DNA from: Chloroflexota bacterium
GTDB lineage: Bacteria > Chloroflexota > Anaerolineae > VGOG01
Length of the DNA stretch: 5,813 nt
Direction: 5' to 3'
NCBI GenBank assembly: GCA_030615705.1
Contig: JAUWYT010000120.1
Span: 1-5,813 of the forward strand
The notes under the pieces are model-generated. The model made no database searches, was not told the DNA's origin, and was given only the letters and a program-made list of their open reading frames with translations. Numbering within the stretch: the stretch's first letter is position 1; each line of letters starts with the position of its first letter. The position numbers and the translations under genes were made by a program. Below are positions 1-5,772 of the stretch, piece after piece.

Positions 1-1620
1 CCGTTCGGCGGCCTTCCACAACTCCCAGGCGTTGGTGTACCAGCCAGACACGGCCCGCACCGCTTCCACCACCTGATCGTTGCGGTAGGGCAAGAACTCG
101 CACAGGCCCAGGCAGTTGTTCAAGTGGGAGCGCAGGCTGCCATAGATTACAGCCCGCACCTTCTCTGGGCCAAGCCAGGTGGCTGGCATGGGCTCCAGTA
201 CGCCCAGATTGCGGACGCTGTCCATGCTCAGCTCATGCTCGTAGTTGCTGTCAAAGGCATTGTGGCAGTGATCGGCGCCGGTGTAAGAGACAGCGTAGCC
301 CAGCCCCAGGCCGTGCTGGATGCGGGGGTCGTGGTAGGGCAACTCCTGCCCCTTGACGTGAACGGCGAACCGCTCTGCGCCACCGCCGATTCGCTCAGCG
401 GCCCGCTTTGTTCCCTCAGCTAACAGGTCACCGATGCCCTGGCGGGCGGCAATCAGCTCCACCAGTTGCAGCATGGCCTCTACGTTTCCAAAGCGCAGAT
501 CCAGCCCGCTGGTATCCTCCAGCGTGAGCAGCCCTTCCTCAAAGCATTCCATGGCAAAGGCAATCGTCCCTCCGACTGAGATGGTGTCCAGTCCCAGGGC
601 ATTGCACCGCTCGCTGGCCTTGGTCACGGCGTAGACGTCAGTTACACCGCAGTTGGAGCCAAGGCCGGCCGCCGTCTCGTACTCTGGGCCACCGTAAGCC
701 GGGTCCACCACATACGGCTCGTCCAGGGTAGCCACCTTCTTGCAACCGACGGCGCAGGCGTAGCAACTCTCCATGCGAACGACGACGTGCTCGGCCAAGC
801 CCTCGCGTCCCAGGACGTTGGCGCCGTCCAGGTGGCCATCGCGGAAGTTGTGCACCGGCAATACCCCGGCCTGGTTGTAGGGGATGACACTGACGCCGGT
901 GCCCAGCTCGGCGAATTTGCCCATCAGGTCTCGGTAATTATCTCGCATCCAGCGACCCAGCACGCCGACTTGAGCGGAATCGGCCAGGGACAGCTTGCCG
1001 GTGCCCCGAACGGCAACTGCTTTCAGATTCTTGGCGCCCATCACCGCGCCCAGTCCAGTGCGTCCTGCCGCGTGCTTCAGATCGGCCAGGATGGCGGCGT
1101 AGCGAACCAGCTTTTCGCCGGACGGACCGCAGATGGCGATCCTGGCCCGCTTCTCGCCCAATTCCTCCCGGATGGCGGTGTGGGTCGGTTTGTTCTCCAG
1201 CCCCCACAGGTGCGCGGCGTCTCGCAGCTCTGCCTCGCCGTCGTGCACCCAGAGATAGACCGGCGACGCCGCCCGTCCTTCGGCGATGATGGCGTCAAAG
1301 CCGGCGGCTTTCAGTTCCGCACCCCAGAAGCCGCCCACGTCCGACTCACCCATCGCGCCGGTGAGTGGTGACCGAGCACCGATAGCGTTGCGTCCACTGC
1401 CGGCTAACGGTGCGCCGGTGAGCGGTCCACAAGCAAAGATCAGCCGGTTCTCTGGCCCCAAGGGGTCGGTGCCAGGAGGCACCTCTCTCAGCAAGTAGTA
1501 GGCGATAAAACCTGCGCCGCCCAGGTAGCGGCGGTAGAAAACATCGTCAGGTGTCTCAATAGAGATGTGACCATCAGTCAGGTTAACGCGCAAAATGCGG
1601 CGGTGGTATCCGAAGGACAT
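1..1620 (-). CDS. Tungsten-dependent aldehyde:ferredoxin oxidoreductase family protein (3' end cut by window edge)
   Basis: Family role: oxidation of an aldehyde to the carboxylic acid in the cytoplasm, using a bis-pterin tungsten cofactor and passing electrons through a [4Fe-4S] cluster to ferredoxin. The frame is open for 540 codons from the ATG to the left edge with no stop; family members are about 600-620 residues, so roughly 60-80 C-terminal residues lie outside. Visible marks: an N-terminal domain with RYLGGAGF (31-38) and GPLTGAPLAGSGRNAIGARS (65-84); GPSGE (165-169); GRTGLGAVMGAKNLKAV (186-202); cluster ligands C286, C289 and C293 (CYACAVGC), with C507 (LGLCEF) as the fourth; GPEYET (311-316); and the pterin-contact-like segment NALGLD (340-345). 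The start is supported by AAGGAG 11 nt upstream (1632-1637). It lies 53 nt after rph with no visible terminator between, so cotranscription is possible. Family assignment is firm; the aldehyde substrate and subfamily cannot be told. Confidence 0.93.
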   Translation of the reverse strand, partial: MSFGYHRRILRVNLTDGHISIETPDDVFYRRYLGGAGFIAYYLLREVPPGTDPLGPENRLIFACGPLTGAPLAGSGRNAIGARSPLTGAMGESDVGGFWGAELKAAGFDAIIAEGRAASPVYLWVHDGEAELRDAAHLWGLENKPTHTAIREELGEKRARIAICGPSGEKLVRYAAILADLKHAAGRTGLGAVMGAKNLKAVAVRGTGKLSLADSAQVGVLGRWMRDNYRDLMGKFAELGTGVSVIPYNQAGVLPVHNFRDGHLDGANVLGREGLAEHVVVRMESCYACAVGCKKVATLDEPYVVDPAYGGPEYETAAGLGSNCGVTDVYAVTKASERCNALGLDTISVGGTIAFAMECFEEGLLTLEDTSGLDLRFGNVEAMLQLVELIAARQGIGDLLAEGTKRAAERIGGGAERFAVHVKGQELPYHDPRIQHGLGLGYAVSYTGADHCHNAFDSNYEHELSMDSVRNLGVLEPMPATWLGPEKVRAVIYGSLRSHLNNCLGLCEFLPYRNDQVVEAVRAVSGWYTNAWELWKAAER

Positions 1621-1673
1621 TCTAACACCCTCTCCTTGGATCCGTATACGGTGTAAGGGCCAAAAGTTCCACC

Positions 1674-2384
1674 CTACCTCGACAAGGCTTTACTTTGCAG
1701 CTCAAATAGCTCCCGGGTACCTCTCTCTGCCAAATCCAGTAACTCGTGTATGACCTCGCGGGCAAAAGGCTGGCCCTCAGCAGTGCCTTGGACTTCCACG
1801 TATTCTCCCCCGGCAGTCATGACCACGTTGAAGTCCACTTCAGCCACGGAGTCTTCCTCGTAGCAGAGGTCGAGCACCGCTTGACCGTCCACTACTCCAA
1901 CGCTGACAGCGGCTACAGCCGTTCTCAGGACATCGGGGGGAAGCAAGCCACCGCGGATGAGTTTATCCAGGGCTATGACCAGGGCTACATAACCGCCAGT
2001 AACCGAAGCTGCGCGCGTGCCTCCGTCGGCCTGGATGACATCGCAATCTACGGTCAGGGTACGCTGGCCCAACTTTTCCCGGTTGACGGCGGCTCGCAAG
2101 CTCCGGCCAATGAAGCGGCGGATCTCCTGGGTGCGTCCCCTGAACCCCCTGGTCTCGCGAGGAGTGCGCACCTGGGTGGAGCGGGGCAAAAGGGCGTATT
2201 CAGCCGTGACCCAACCCTGGCCGTGACCCCGGAGCCAAGCTGGCACCGTTTCCTCCACTGTTACGTTACAGATGACCCGCGTTGCGCCCATCTCGATCAA
2301 GACTGAGCCTTCAGGGTACTGCACATAGTCCGGCGTGATGATCACCGGCCTGAGCTCGTCGTTCCTCCGCCCGTCAACCCTCAT
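1674..2384 (-). CDS. rph: Ribonuclease PH, tRNA 3'-end processing phosphorolytic exonuclease
   Basis: RNase PH trims nucleotides beyond the CCA end of tRNA precursors using inorganic phosphate and releasing nucleoside diphosphates; family members work as a hexameric ring in the cytoplasm. The 236-residue product has normal length. Visible motifs: RVDGRRNDELRPV at the N-terminus (2-14), GATRVICNV (33-41), GWVTAEYALLPRST (57-70), GRTQEIRRFIGRSLRA (83-98), DCDVIQADGGTRAASVTGG (113-131) with the phosphate-binding arginine in GGTR, and LDLCYEEDSVAEVD (171-184) followed by NVVMT and VEVQGTAEG. D178 and D184 match the catalytic aspartates of the family. A frame-compatible GTG lies two codons upstream (2388-2390), but it overlaps the ribosome-binding site GAGGAG (2390-2395), which sits 5 nt before the ATG at 2382-2384. 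The resulting MRVDGRR start also matches family N-termini. It lies 140 nt after valS, a sensible pairing of tRNA charging and tRNA maturation. No defect seen. Confidence 0.97.
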   Translation of the reverse strand: MRVDGRRNDELRPVIITPDYVQYPEGSVLIEMGATRVICNVTVEETVPAWLRGHGQGWVTAEYALLPRSTQVRTPRETRGFRGRTQEIRRFIGRSLRAAVNREKLGQRTLTVDCDVIQADGGTRAASVTGGYVALVIALDKLIRGGLLPPDVLRTAVAAVSVGVVDGQAVLDLCYEEDSVAEVDFNVVMTAGGEYVEVQGTAEGQPFAREVIHELLDLAERGTRELFELQSKALSR

Positions 2385-2395
2385 AGTCACTCCTC
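2385..2395 (-). promoter_or_regulatory. Ribosome-binding site deciding the rph start
   Basis: On the minus strand GAGGAG (2395 to 2390) is followed by a 5-nt spacer TGACT and ATG (2384-2382). The alternative GTG start uses the last G of this same Shine-Dalgarno run, leaving no spacer, so the ATG is preferred. Confidence 0.75.
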
Positions 2396-2417
2396 AAACT
2401 CACTACTAGAGACCTCA

Positions 2418-2514
2418 AGACTTCCGAAGTTTCGGCGATGTTTATGCGGTGTGGAGCATAAGCAACGAGCCAATGAATGACGCAAGCTTGAACTTATGGA
2501 AACTTCGGAAGTCT
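2418..2514. repeat. 97-bp element bounded by 16-bp perfect inverted repeats, between valS and rph
   Basis: The left arm AGACTTCCGAAGTTTC (2418-2433) is the exact reverse complement of the right arm (2499-2514), with a 65-nt interior. Each arm contains the odd palindrome ACTTC-C-GAAGT. The interior carries a smaller 6-bp inverted repeat TTATGC/GCATAA (2442-2447 and 2456-2461). It fills most of the 140-bp gap between valS and rph. There is no T-run after the palindrome in the transcribed direction, so it does not look like an intrinsic terminator. No target-site duplication is evident. The shape suits a non-autonomous miniature element or a REP-like palindrome; it could also be an RNA fold or protein-binding region in the valS-rph transcript. 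The class is inferred from structure alone. Confidence 0.7.
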
Positions 2515-2524
2515 GGCAAGCAGT

Positions 2525-5317
2525 TTAATCTTGCAGGCTCTGAAGTCGCTCCTGCAACTTCACCTGCCTTTGGCGATAGCCAGCTAACTTCTCCCGTTCC
2601 CTCTTCACCACTTGTGCAGGGGCCTTTGCCAGAAAGTCCTCGTTGGCTAGGAGCTCTTCGGAGCCAGCGATCCCCTCAACGACTTCCTCGATCTCCATAG
2701 TCAATCGTTGGCGCTCCTTTGTCAGATCCACCATCCCCGCCAAGGGCAGATAGATTTCCACGCCTCCTACCACCAGGACCAAAGCCTGGGTCGGCTTCTC
2801 CCCCACGGTACGAGCTAAGTATAACTTTTCGGCATCGAGACGCGCCGTGGTGGTGAGTACGTCCTTCTGGCTAGATAGCAGTTCGTATTCCTCGCCAGCG
2901 GCGATGATGGCCTCGATGCACTGGCCCGGCTTCACTTTGTACTCCGCGCGGGCATTGCGTATGGCGCGCACTATCTCCATGATCAACGCCATCTCGGCTT
3001 CCGCCGCCTCATCCACCGGCCCAGCTTCCGGCCACGGGGCCACAATCAGAGCCTCACCTTCATGGGGCAAGTGCTGCCAGATCTCCTCGGTGACGAAGGG
3101 CATGAAGGGATGCAGGAGGCGCATGGTACGATCGAGGACGTAAACCAACACCTGCCGAGCCGCCTCCTTGGCCTCGTCGTGCTCGCCATAGAGCCTGATC
3201 TTGGATATCTCAATGAACCAATCGCAATACTCACCCCACAGAAAGTCATAGATCTGGCGGCCCGCCTCGCCAAAGTTGTAATCATCGAAAAGGCGAGTGA
3301 CATCGGCGATTAGGCGATTGTGGCGACTCAGGATCCAACGGTCAGGCAATTGCGGATTGGCGATTGCGGATTGCAGATCAGTCAAATCCGAAATCCGAAA
3401 TCCGACATCCGAAATGTTGGAGATCACGAAGCGCGCTGCGTTCCAGATTTTGTTGGCGAAGTTGCGGCTGGCCTCAACCCTCTCCAGGCTGAGCTTCATG
3501 TCTGTTCCAGGAGTGGAGCCAGTGAGTAGAGTAAAACGCAAAGCATCGGTGCCATGCTGCTCCATAACGACTAAGGGGTCAACCACGTTGCCCTTGGACT
3601 TGGACATCTTCTCGCCCTTCTCATCGCGGATCAAGCCGTGGAGGTAGACGGTATGGAAGGGGGTCTCTCCCGTGCACTCCAGGCCCAGCATAATCATGCG
3701 AGCTACCCAGAAGAAGAGGATGTCGTAGGCTGTCTCCATCACGCTGGTAGGATAGAAGTAACGCAGGTCTTCGGTGTCGTCAGGCCAGCCCAGAGTGGAA
3801 AAGGGCCACAACCCGGAGGAGAACCAGGTATCCAACACATCGGGGTCCTGCCGGGTGCTCATGCTGCCGCAGTGCTCGCACTGGGTGGGGTCAACGGTGT
3901 CCACCGTTAACCCGCCGCAGTCGTCGCAGTACCACACGGGGATGCGGTGCCCCCACCAGAGCTGCCGGGAGATGCACCAATCCCTGATGTTGTCCATCCA
4001 GTTATAGTAGACCTTGGTGAAGCGCTCAGGGACGATCCTGATGCGCCCATCGCGTACCGCTTCGATAGCTGGTTCGGCCAGGGGTTTGATCCTCACGAAC
4101 CACTGTTCGGAGATAAGGGGCTCAACCAGAGTCCCGCAGCGCTGGCAGCGGCCAGGAGCGTGGATATGGTCCTCCACTTTGACCAACAAACCTTCCCGCT
4201 CCAGGTCTGCCACCAGTCTTTGGCGGCACTCATAGCGATCTAATCCGGCGTATGGTCCCGCGTTCTCGCTCATGGTGGCATCTGGGTTCATAGCGTTGAT
4301 GATCTCCAGCCCATGGCGCTGGCCGATCTCGTAGTCGGTGGGGTCGTGGCCTGGGGTAACTTTCACAGCGCCAGTGCCAAACCCCGGATCCACGAGCTCG
4401 TCGGCTATAATGGGAATCCTGCGCTCCAAGGCAGGCAAGACAGCCATCTTGCCCGCCAGCTCTTTGTAACGGTCATCATCGGGATGCACCGCAACCGCAG
4501 TGTCGCCGAGGATGGTCTCGGGACGCGTAGTGGCGACAGTTATGAAATCCTCGGCCCCTGCTGCCCAGTTTCCGCTGCCCCACTTGCCACTTGCCACTTG
4601 CCACTTGCCACCCTTCGACAAGCTCAGGGCACCGCTCGTCAGCGGGTAGCGCACGTACCACAGCTTGCCCAGCTCCTCCTCGTGTTCCACCTCCAGGTCT
4701 GAGAGGGCTGTCTCGCAGCGAGGACAGCGATTGATAAGGTACTCGCCACGGTAGATTAACCCCCTGCGGTGTAGACGAACGAAGGATTCACGCACGGCCC
4801 GGGAGAGCCCTTCGTCCAAGGTGAAGCGCTCTCGTGTCCAGTCGCAGGAGGTTCCCAAGCGGCGACCCTGATCGGTGATGATGCCGCCGTATTTTCTCTT
4901 CCAAGCCCAGCCCAGCTTGATGAACCACTCCCGTCCCAGGTCCCAGCGGGTCAACTCCCGGTCATCGTCAGGTAGCGGGTAGCCGATCTCCTCAAGCAGA
5001 TCGTCTAGCTCTCGATTGGCTAACCCCCTTTCGATCACGTAGTGAGTGGCAATGCTAGCGTGATCGCTGCCGGGCAGCCACAGCGTGGGCTCTCCCCGCA
5101 TGCGATGATAGCGGATCATCAAATCCTCGATGGAGGCAGTGATGGCATGGCCTAGATGCAGCTCCCCTGTCACATTGGGAGGAGGCATGGAGATAACGAA
5201 CGGTGTCCTGTCCCAATCTATCTCCGGCTTAAAGTATCCCTGAGCCTCCCACCAATCGTAGAGGCGCTTTTCAGTCAGATGTGGATCGTAGGTCTTTGAC
5301 ATCTTTACTTCGCTCAT
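2525..5317 (-). CDS. valS: Valyl-tRNA synthetase with repeat-derived in-frame insertions
   Basis: Charges tRNA-Val with valine using ATP in the cytoplasm and hydrolyses mischarged threonyl-tRNA. The 930-residue product shows the class Ia catalytic core with PPPNVTGELHLGHA (HIGH motif H54-H57), GSDHASIATH (83-92), CPRC (198-201), editing domain from TTRPETILGDTAVAVHP (263-279) to GTGAVKVTPGHDPTDYEIG (314-332), CQRC (391-394), WCISRQLWWGHRIPVWYC (447-464), the CDDC/CEHC pairs (464-467, 480-483), and KMSKSKGN (570-577). Then come the anticodon-binding domain (from about 657) and a C-terminal coiled coil (about 865-930). The ATG has AAAGGA 9 nt upstream (5327-5332). The protein is longer than the roughly 880 residues of the Bacillus form, mainly because residues 227-258 are encoded by repeat DNA; residues 635-656 are also repeat-derived but sit in a naturally variable linker. 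All catalytic motifs are intact, so it should be functional. An upstream T-box controls it. GSDHASIATH departs from the usual GTDHAGIATQ. Confidence 0.98.
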   Translation of the reverse strand: MSEVKMSKTYDPHLTEKRLYDWWEAQGYFKPEIDWDRTPFVISMPPPNVTGELHLGHAITASIEDLMIRYHRMRGEPTLWLPGSDHASIATHYVIERGLANRELDDLLEEIGYPLPDDDRELTRWDLGREWFIKLGWAWKRKYGGIITDQGRRLGTSCDWTRERFTLDEGLSRAVRESFVRLHRRGLIYRGEYLINRCPRCETALSDLEVEHEEELGKLWYVRYPLTSGALSLSKGGKWQVASGKWGSGNWAAGAEDFITVATTRPETILGDTAVAVHPDDDRYKELAGKMAVLPALERRIPIIADELVDPGFGTGAVKVTPGHDPTDYEIGQRHGLEIINAMNPDATMSENAGPYAGLDRYECRQRLVADLEREGLLVKVEDHIHAPGRCQRCGTLVEPLISEQWFVRIKPLAEPAIEAVRDGRIRIVPERFTKVYYNWMDNIRDWCISRQLWWGHRIPVWYCDDCGGLTVDTVDPTQCEHCGSMSTRQDPDVLDTWFSSGLWPFSTLGWPDDTEDLRYFYPTSVMETAYDILFFWVARMIMLGLECTGETPFHTVYLHGLIRDEKGEKMSKSKGNVVDPLVVMEQHGTDALRFTLLTGSTPGTDMKLSLERVEASRNFANKIWNAARFVISNISDVGFRISDLTDLQSAIANPQLPDRWILSRHNRLIADVTRLFDDYNFGEAGRQIYDFLWGEYCDWFIEISKIRLYGEHDEAKEAARQVLVYVLDRTMRLLHPFMPFVTEEIWQHLPHEGEALIVAPWPEAGPVDEAAEAEMALIMEIVRAIRNARAEYKVKPGQCIEAIIAAGEEYELLSSQKDVLTTTARLDAEKLYLARTVGEKPTQALVLVVGGVEIYLPLAGMVDLTKERQRLTMEIEEVVEGIAGSEELLANEDFLAKAPAQVVKREREKLAGYRQRQVKLQERLQSLQD
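3352..3379. repeat. Heptanucleotide array (GCGGATT type) inside valS
   Basis: Four consecutive 7-mers on the plus strand: GCGGATT, GGCGATT, GCGGATT, GCAGATC. In the valS frame this region encodes most of SAIANPQ (650-656). It lies next to a second heptamer array of opposite sense (3384-3415); the GGATT and AATCC words of the two are complementary, so the pair forms an imperfect inverted repeat. Confidence 0.8.
3384..3415. repeat. Heptanucleotide array (AAATCCG x4 plus AAAT) inside valS
   Basis: AAATCCG at 3384, 3391 and 3398, the variant ACATCCG at 3405, then a partial AAAT at 3412-3415. Read in the valS frame it gives ISDVGFRISD (635-644). Since 7 is not a multiple of 3, three units are needed to return to frame, giving a heptapeptide-like periodicity (ISDVGFR, ISDLTDL). 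It sits between the catalytic core (ending ...NKIWNAARFV) and the anticodon-binding domain (DRWILSR), a linker of variable length in the family. Confidence 0.85.
4580..4611. repeat. Tandem heptamer CCACTTG (4.6 copies) inside valS
   Basis: Four perfect copies of CCACTTG (4580-4607) plus CCAC (4608-4611). On the coding strand this is GTGG followed by CAAGTGG units, read in frame as GKWQVASGKWG (237-247). The array abuts the CCTTCGACAAGCTCAGG element and lies just before the TTRPET start of the editing domain. A gain or loss of one unit would frameshift valS. Confidence 0.9.
4611..4630. repeat. CCTTCGACAAGCTCAGG-type dispersed repeat inside valS
   Basis: The core CCTTCGACAAGCTCAGG with flanking bases making CCCT/AGGG ends. 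I recognise this word as a dispersed intergenic repeat in many environmental bacteria, including Chloroflexota; that is from memory and not checked here. In the valS frame it reads ALSLSKG (230-236). Its last base overlaps the first base of the adjoining heptamer array, so the two repeats form one composite insertion. Confidence 0.75.
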
Positions 5318-5363
5318 TTGAGATAATCCTTTCCTTTGAACTTAAAAGGTTTTGCAGGGAACC

Positions 5364-5396
5364 AAAAAGCCCCCTTCATCAAGGACGAAAGGGGCT
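5364..5396 (-). terminator. Intrinsic terminator of the valS T-box leader
   Basis: On the minus strand AGCCCCUUUC (5396 to 5387) pairs with GAAGGGGGCU (5377 to 5368): ten pairs including one G-U, a 9-nt loop and then a run of U (5364-5368). It starts 6 nt downstream of the T-box core and ends 46 nt before the valS start, the expected position for attenuation. It is the alternative fold to the antiterminator. Confidence 0.92.
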
Positions 5397-5665
5397 TCCT
5401 TCCGCGGTACCACCCTGTTTGTCAACGGATATGTAAGGGATAAAGGGATTCGCTCTTCGGGGAAATCCGCTACGTATCCGTTGACCGCTCCTTCCGCTAT
5501 AACGGGCTTACCCGTACTGGCCTGTTGCAGAGGCTATAAGCCATCTGCCATCAGCCAATCGACTCCCAGGCGACCTTTGGCGGGCATCCCTGCGAGGAGC
5601 TTTCAGCCGACGGCTCCTCTTCTCTGCCAGGCCCGACCCGCCTACTCCTCCTGTTCACCGTCTTT
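5364..5665 (-). promoter_or_regulatory. T-box leader (tRNA-Val sensing riboswitch) of valS
   Basis: The T-box core AGGGTGGTACCGCG lies on the minus strand at about 5403-5416; its UGGU pairs with the ACCA end of uncharged tRNA, as expected for a tRNA-Val with A73. Stem I (about 5561-5660) shows GGAGUA, AGGCG/CGCCU and CGGGC/GCCCG helices, an AGAGA bulge, an apical GAGGAGC/GCUCCUC stem and a CUGAAAG loop segment. A GUC valine codon at 5561-5563 follows GGGA at the specifier position. A Stem III-like hairpin ACGGG/CCCGU is at 5502-5515. A 15-bp stem with one mismatch (5421-5435 with 5471-5485), flanked by GCGGU and ACCGC, may form the antiterminator with the T-box. Uncharged tRNA-Val should stabilise the antiterminator and allow transcription into valS. 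The 5' boundary and basal Stem I pairing are approximate; no clear promoter is visible upstream. Confidence 0.93.
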
Positions 5666-5683
5666 CGCTCATCAGATTTTTTC

Positions 5684-5772
5684 GCCTAACGGCCAGCGGG
5701 TTGCCGAAGTGTGGCGAAGGCGCATTTGGCGGAGCCCAAAGCGGCAACCCGCTTGTTAAACGCTTGTTAAAC
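5684..5772 (-). other. attC-like integron recombination site with duplicated R box
   Basis: On the minus strand GTTTAAC (RYYYAAC, 5761 to 5755) is followed by AA, then GCGGGTTGCCG. After a central region with small hairpins come the exact complement CGGCAACCCGC, the spacer TGGCC and GTTAGGC (GTTRRRY, 5690 to 5684). This is the R''-L''-loop-L'-R' layout of an attC site, about 78 bp, within the known size range, with an asymmetric unpaired spacer. The outer end is duplicated: GCTTGTTAAAC occurs twice in tandem (5751-5761 and 5762-5772). No integrase is in the window. It could instead be a dispersed palindromic repeat or a terminator of an upstream gene, but no T-run directly follows the stem. 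Confidence 0.55.

Noticed and set aside
124..1371. Several plus-strand and alternate minus-frame ORFs over 124-1371
   Set aside because: They are shadows of the long oxidoreductase frame, which is uninterrupted over 1-1620 and carries the family motifs.
1642..1651. Perfect 10-bp palindrome CCGTATACGG before the oxidoreductase gene
   Set aside because: About five or six such palindromes are expected by chance in a window of this size, and nothing else supports an operator.
1661..1676. Minus-strand TAGGGTGGAACTTTTG at the rph end resembles a T-box core
   Set aside because: It lacks the ACCGCG half, has no Stem I, specifier or terminator around it, and overlaps the rph stop codon; a chance match.
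1746..2306. Plus-strand ORF of 186 codons opposite rph
   Set aside because: Antisense shadow of rph, which has complete RNase PH motifs and normal length.
2385..2524. Possible promoter for rph on the minus strand (TTGCTT, 15-nt spacer, TAAACA)
   Set aside because: Both boxes are poor matches and the spacer is too short; it also lies inside the inverted-repeat element.
3301..3420. CRISPR-like reading of the short repeats in valS
   Set aside because: The units are 7 bp in direct tandem without spacers and are translated in frame; this is not a CRISPR array.
5666..5690. valS promoter in the A-rich stretch (GAAAAAATCT on the minus strand)
   Set aside because: No convincing -10/-35 pair at proper spacing could be found; the promoter may lie here or within the attC-like site, but sequence alone does not show it.
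5352..5759. Plus-strand ORF of 135 codons across the valS leader
   Set aside because: It runs antisense through a well-supported T-box and terminator, and its peptide has no recognisable domain.
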